A stretch of DNA of 64,000 bases from positions 68,917,920-68,981,919 of the forward strand of contig CM026387.1 of assembly GCA_014843695.1 (NCBI GenBank). The letters are read 5' to 3'. Position numbers and translations under genes: made by a program. The stretch is from Archivesica marissinica (Eukaryota; Mollusca; Bivalvia; Venerida; Vesicomyidae). The notes under the pieces were generated by a model that was not told where the DNA came from, ran no database searches, and saw nothing but the letters and a program-made list of their open reading frames with translations. Shown one piece after another: positions 60,585 through 64,000 of this stretch; position 1 is the stretch's first letter, and each line of letters starts with the position of its first letter.

Positions 60585-60752
60585 TTATTATTTAACGTCG
60601 CTACAGGTTGCCAATTTGAGCGAAGGGCAGCTTGCATAACAACACCTTTCCTGGGCAGGCTCCAGCGGTTAACCAGTACTTGGTGCACCAACCTCCGTAA
60701 GAAACTGCCAACATTTTCATTTAAAGATACACGGTGTGAGCGGGGTAGACAT
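60585..60752 (-). mobile_element. tRNA-derived SINE, family 2 (head missing)
   Basis: Minus strand: the body cttacggaggttggtgcacc and ggagcctgcccaggaaaggt, then a 3' tail with tcaaattggcaacctgtagc and gacgttaaataataaa. The tail is clearly related to that of SINE family 1 (gcaaccggtagcgacgataa). The tRNA-like head is lost or unrecognisable beyond tgagcggggtagac. Confidence 0.7.
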
Positions 60753-60912
60753 CTATCAAACAAGAGGTCCATATACTGGCACATACAGGCAGTGGCTATG
60801 TTTTTGTAGGCGTGCAAAATTGAAAATTTTGAAAAAAATGCAATAAAAATGATGGGTGAGGGGGTGTATGAAAATAAATCAGTATTCCATCATTTTATCA
60901 CTTCTTAATTTA

Positions 60913-61153
60913 TTAACCCTTTCAACACCACAGACCTCTAAATAGGCTTACAAAAAGTGTAGATCCAGATGAGCCGGCTCGTGACGAGCCGTCTCATCAG
61001 GATCTGCACTTTTTGCCAGTGATATGACTATTTTTAGACATAATTACCCATTTTGATAAATGAACTTGTCCAAATGTGATTTTCTGATTCATTTATTGGT
61101 TTATGAATATCATGGACCAGTCCATGTGAGTTACTTGGTGTTGAATGGGTTAA
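60913..61153. mobile_element. TTAA MITE, second subfamily (copy 7)
   Basis: TTAA at 60913-60916 and 61150-61153. Termini ccctttcaacaccacagac and, inverted, cttggtgttgaatggg. Internal palindromic motif gatgagccggctcgtgacga with its partner gagccgtctcatc. It shares TTAA and CCC..GGG with the other MITEs here but not their sequence, so it is a distinct piggyBac-like family. Confidence 0.75.
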
Positions 61154-61335
61154 AGATGATTATCAGAACTGCATTCAGAACTGTTCATTATTTCTTGTCA
61201 ATATACATGTTAAAATGCCTCGAATGCAGCTACGGCGATATAGACTTTCAAAATCTTCCAGGGGGAGATACCCCGGACCCCTTTATCCTTATGAATTCAA
61301 CGTTGGCAATCGACCGGTCGTATTGACCGGGCCGG

Positions 61336-61425
61336 TGGTCAATACTGGTCAATACCGGTCAATACTGGTCAATACTGGTCAATACTGGTCAATATCGGTC
61401 AATACCGGTCAATACTGGCTCAAAT
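61336..61425. repeat. Tandem array, 10-bp unit ggtcaatact
   Basis: Eight to nine copies, with ccgg/tcgg variants, subterminal in the inverted-repeat element. Confidence 0.95.
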
Positions 61426-62063
61426 ATGCACTTACAGTGTCCACTTAATTATTCTTAAAGTGTTAGTAGTGTGTTGTAGTTTATTTTCTTATATAGTAAA
61501 TCATAAAATATTGATCATTGAATGTTTTTTAGTGAATATTGTTAAATATAATTAAATACTTTTTAGTGAATAGCAATATTATAGCATATACCAATTACCA
61601 TATACTTATTTGTTCAGTGGTCAATACTTGTGCACATGGTCATAACTATGCCTAAGATGCTAGTTAATATACTCCCAAGGCTAGAAAAGTTGTTTCACTT
61701 TATACCAATTTATTTAAGCTCGATTGTGAAAGAAGTTCTAAGATTAATCAAGCTCAAGTCTCAACGCTTGCTTCACTTGCTTGAGTTGCTTCTGCATGAC
61801 ACATTTAATGATTTTAGTAATGATCAGCAATCGACCACCTGAATCGACCAGCAAATATATGCCACTTTGTGAGTATTGATCATACCCAATAGGGTATTAC
61901 AATCACATGAACAGCCCAAAGGTAGCAACACACATTATTGCACAATGCAGAGTATAATGATTGACTAAAATCATAAATTCTTTGTTGAATTTAGTATTGA
62001 CCACCAATTGACCAGTATTTACCACTTTGTGAGTATAATATTATTGACCACTTCGTGAGTATT

Positions 62064-62300
62064 AGTTTATACACATTTATTTTAGCTCGATTGCGAAACA
62101 AGTTATTTCAACTTATATAAATCACTCTCGAGACCTCATTCCTGATGAAATCCATCGCCACGAGGGAGAGGCAACGTGGAATTTAAATGCCTTGCCTAAG
62201 GGCACAATCGTAACGGCTCCAGTGGGGCTCGAACTCCGGACCTTTCGCACCTGAAGCGAACGCGCATCCACTGCGCTATCACGACTTCCGTAGAATAATG
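62064..62300 (-). mobile_element. SINE family 3 with a clear target duplication
   Basis: Full-length minus-strand copy: head cggaagtcgtgatagcgcag, cgcttcaggtgcgaaaggtc, B box gagttcgagcccc, core gatggatttcatcaggaatg, tail gcaatcgagctaaaataaat. The 12-bp sequence ttcgtgagtatt occurs on both sides (62052-62063 and 62301-62312), the expected target-site duplication of LINE-mediated insertion. Confidence 0.9.
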
Positions 62301-62489
62301 TTCGTGAGTATTGACCCTATAGAGTACAATAATCACATACATATATTCTCAATACAACCCAAAGTTAGTAACACACATTATAGCACAATGCAGAGTATAT
62401 AAAACCATTAAATAATGTTTTATTTAATATTGACCACCAATCGACCAGTATTGACCAGTATTGACCACTTTGGGAGTATTGACCGGGGT

Positions 62490-62525
62490 GGTTTTAACCG
62501 GTTAAAACCGGCGGTTTAAACCGCC
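62490..62525. repeat. Two adjacent perfect palindromes
   Basis: ggttttaaccggttaaaacc (62490-62509, 20 bp) directly followed by ggcggtttaaaccgcc (62510-62525, 16 bp). Both are exact reverse-complement palindromes, just inside the right end of the inverted-repeat element. Confidence 0.95.
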
Positions 62526-62549
62526 CCTCGAATCGACCGGCCAACGTTG

Positions 62550-62862
62550 CTTATGATTCCTACATATATATTACGCCCAAGCTACATGTATGCCCCTAGC
62601 TGTACGACATACAGCGCGGTTTGTAGTTTGGCATAGAATATCAAATGTAAAACGAAAATCTGCCAAAACTGTGATTGTAAATTTTTCATCGATATTGCAA
62701 ATCGGTCACAAAAACCTTCAATTCAATCGGTTGAAAGCAAAAGTTCCAATTAACTAAATCAAGTTATTATACAAAAATACGTCTGCTGGATGACACAATA
62801 GCAGCCGGCTAATTGATGTCGCTAGCCCTTAAAACAATAAACTGTCACATGTTATGTTCCAG
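62550..62862. other. Unique spacer
   Basis: No gene or element recognised. Confidence 0.6.
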
Positions 62863-63042
62863 ATTGTGTTTTCTATTTCCGGGAAAGAATCTGCGTCTAC
62901 TCAACAGATTATGTATTCTATTTCCGGGAAAGAATATGCGTCTACTCTACAGATTTATGTTTTCTATTTCCGGGAATTAATCTGTGTCTACTCAACAGAT
63001 TATGTATTCTATTTCCGGGAAAGAATCTGCGTCTACTCAAGG
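62863..63042. repeat. Tandem array, 45/46-bp unit x4
   Basis: Unit ttctatttccgggaaagaat, ctgcgtctactcaacagatt, atgta. Four copies at 62871, 62916, 62962 and 63007; the last ends at ctactcaag before unique sequence. Confidence 0.95.
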
Positions 63043-63413
63043 TATAAATCAAATTTATGTTATGCGTTATCCCTGGGTTTCGGTATAATTTTAACCGGCT
63101 ATAAACGATTGCCAATGCAGGTCTCGATATTTTAAACTTTAGCTTCAAATGATATTCATATCAATCGGAATGCACTAATTCCATATTTTTATTATCTACG
63201 CGAGATGATTTGTAACAAAGTCGGCACACACTTTTACAATACATCAGCAATATTTTCGGTCGACGGTGGTCAATAATTATAACCACTTAAAGCAATACTA
63301 GTATTCAATCCATTTTTATTCCTTTCAACAACATGAAGAACGATGTTTTAACCCGATATCTTATAAGGATTTACATCAAGTGTTCTATAACCACATTGAA
63401 TTAATTATACATT
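63043..63413. other. Unique spacer
   Basis: No gene or element recognised. Confidence 0.6.
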
Positions 63414-63681
63414 CAGGGATCATTCTAGAGGGCGATGTGGGCGAAATTGTCGCCCTAGGGACACTGACTTCGCCCTCTGGGAGCCCCACTTCTCCCCATT
63501 TTGTCTAGTAAGATACACTGGCCCATTATAAAGCACTCCTATTCAAATGTTGTATTTAATGGTTGTACTGTGCATTTTAACCCTATTTTGCAGAAGTATA
63601 ATAAAAACACCATTTAAGGAAGGGATCACGCTCTTTCTCACTTCTCCCAAAAATTCGGACTTAGAATGAACCCTAACCCTG
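63414..63681. mobile_element. Possible hAT-like MITE
   Basis: The left end cagggatcattctagaggg is partly mirrored by the right end ttagaatgaaccctaaccctg. CAGGG..CCCTG termini are common in hAT elements. No clean 8-bp target duplication was seen (tatacatt against tacatata), so the call is tentative. The interior has a GC-rich stretch (gggcgatgtgggcgaaattg, cgccctctgggagcccc) unlike the AT-rich surroundings. Confidence 0.5.
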
Positions 63682-63721
63682 TACATATAGAGTAGTAAAC
63701 TTTGGATAGGAAAAATATTAG

Positions 63722-63942
63722 TTATACAAATTTATTTGAGCTCGATTGCGAAACAAGTTCTTACAACTTATATTAATCACTCTCGAGACCTCATTCCTGA
63801 TGGAATCCATCGCCACGAGGGAGAGAGAAGAGGCGATGTGGAATTTAAATGCCTTTGCCTAAGGGCACAATCGTAACGGCTCCAGCGGGGCTCAAACTCC
63901 GGACCTTTCTCATCTGAAGCGAACGCTATCACATCGTCCACA
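63722..63942 (-). mobile_element. tRNA-derived SINE, family 3 (head truncated)
   Basis: Minus strand: cgcttcagatgagaaaggtc, B box gagtttgagcccc, core gatggattccatcaggaatg, tail gcaatcgagctcaaataaat. The start of the head is altered (gatgtgatagcgtt). The element lies near the right edge of the window. Confidence 0.82.
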
Positions 63943-64000
63943 GGAAAAATATATTTTATTTTTCTAATACGTTTGTTGCCATTTGTATTTGGAGACAATT

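Larger units (their letters stand above)
61299..62549. mobile_element. Inverted-repeat element with subterminal 10-bp arrays (putative)
   Basis: The left end caacgttggcaatcgaccgg is mirrored at the right by atcgaccggccaacgttg (ending 62549). Copies of ggtcaatact next to the left end (61336-61425) are mirrored by agtattgacc copies near the right end (62445-62483). The flanks share cttatga plus tt (61289-61298 and 62550-62559, imperfect), a possible 9-10 bp target duplication as in MULEs. An internal segment of about 190 bp (cccaaaggtagcaacacaca, gcacaatgcagagtata) is present twice (around 61900-62050 and 62345-62480). A family 3 SINE is nested inside. No transposase. Confidence 0.6.

Noticed and set aside
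63668..63681. Telomeric repeat (accctaaccctg)
   Set aside because: Only two partial units, forming the end of a MITE-like element; no TTAGGG array anywhere in the window.

Overview
This window is animal nuclear DNA, most likely from a bivalve mollusc. The support is the mixture of short tRNA-derived SINEs, TTAA-flanked MITEs, a Mutator-like transposon, a LINE 3' end with an (ATCT)n tail, and an element family with a variable-copy tandem core resembling bivalve 'pearl' (Helentron-type) elements. No sequence names the species, and the bivalve call is inference. There is no bacterial, organellar or viral gene organisation, and no complete host protein gene, rRNA, functional tRNA or CRISPR array that I can support. 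One block of exactly 1000 Ns (1364-2363) is an assembly gap.

The dominant content is tandem DNA. About 26 arrays with mostly unrelated units (roughly 10 to 94 bp) cover about 41-42 kb of the 63 kb that is not N. In order the units are: 28 bp (1-1363); 23 bp (2364-9945); 27 bp (10001-10349); 16 bp CRE-like (10807-11034); 55 bp (11459-11953); 15 bp (12264-13690); 34 bp (14241-14682); 33 bp (16463-19676); 43 bp (19677-22078); 22 bp (22463-25880); 88 bp, two copies (26001-26175); 60/64 bp (29735-33636); 30 bp (33860-34795); 45 bp (36495-37830); 94 bp x2 (37858-38050); 44/48 bp (38075-41327); 21/42 bp (42255-42950); 88 bp, about 30 copies (43664-46290); 38 bp (47215-47540); 19 bp purine-rich (48911-51143); 17/19 bp (51952-53234); 50 bp (54665-55374); 39 bp (57106-59461); 29 bp (59621-59903); 10 bp (61336-61425); 45 bp (62863-63042). 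Many of these arrays read as long open frames on both strands because the unit lacks stop codons. I treat those frames as artefacts, except for two worth testing: a 9-residue repeat behind a good splice acceptor at 9990-10349, and a Ser/Thr-rich repeat at 33830-34714.

Between the arrays lies a layer of transposons. The clearest is at 26682-28951: a Tigger/pogo-like element interrupted by a 1.5-kb Mutator-like element (27073-28569) with long terminal inverted repeats, a perfect 9-bp target duplication and a degenerate transposase fragment. There are seven TTAA-flanked, piggyBac-like MITEs, one possible hAT-like MITE, a second inverted-repeat element with palindromes (61299-62549), four SINE families (about 13 copies), and the decayed 3' end of a LINE (55376-56089).

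No set of genes here works together as a pathway. The window reads as an intergenic or intronic landscape shaped by two processes: repeated local expansion of short units, often into higher-order repeats, and insertion of non-autonomous elements between the arrays.
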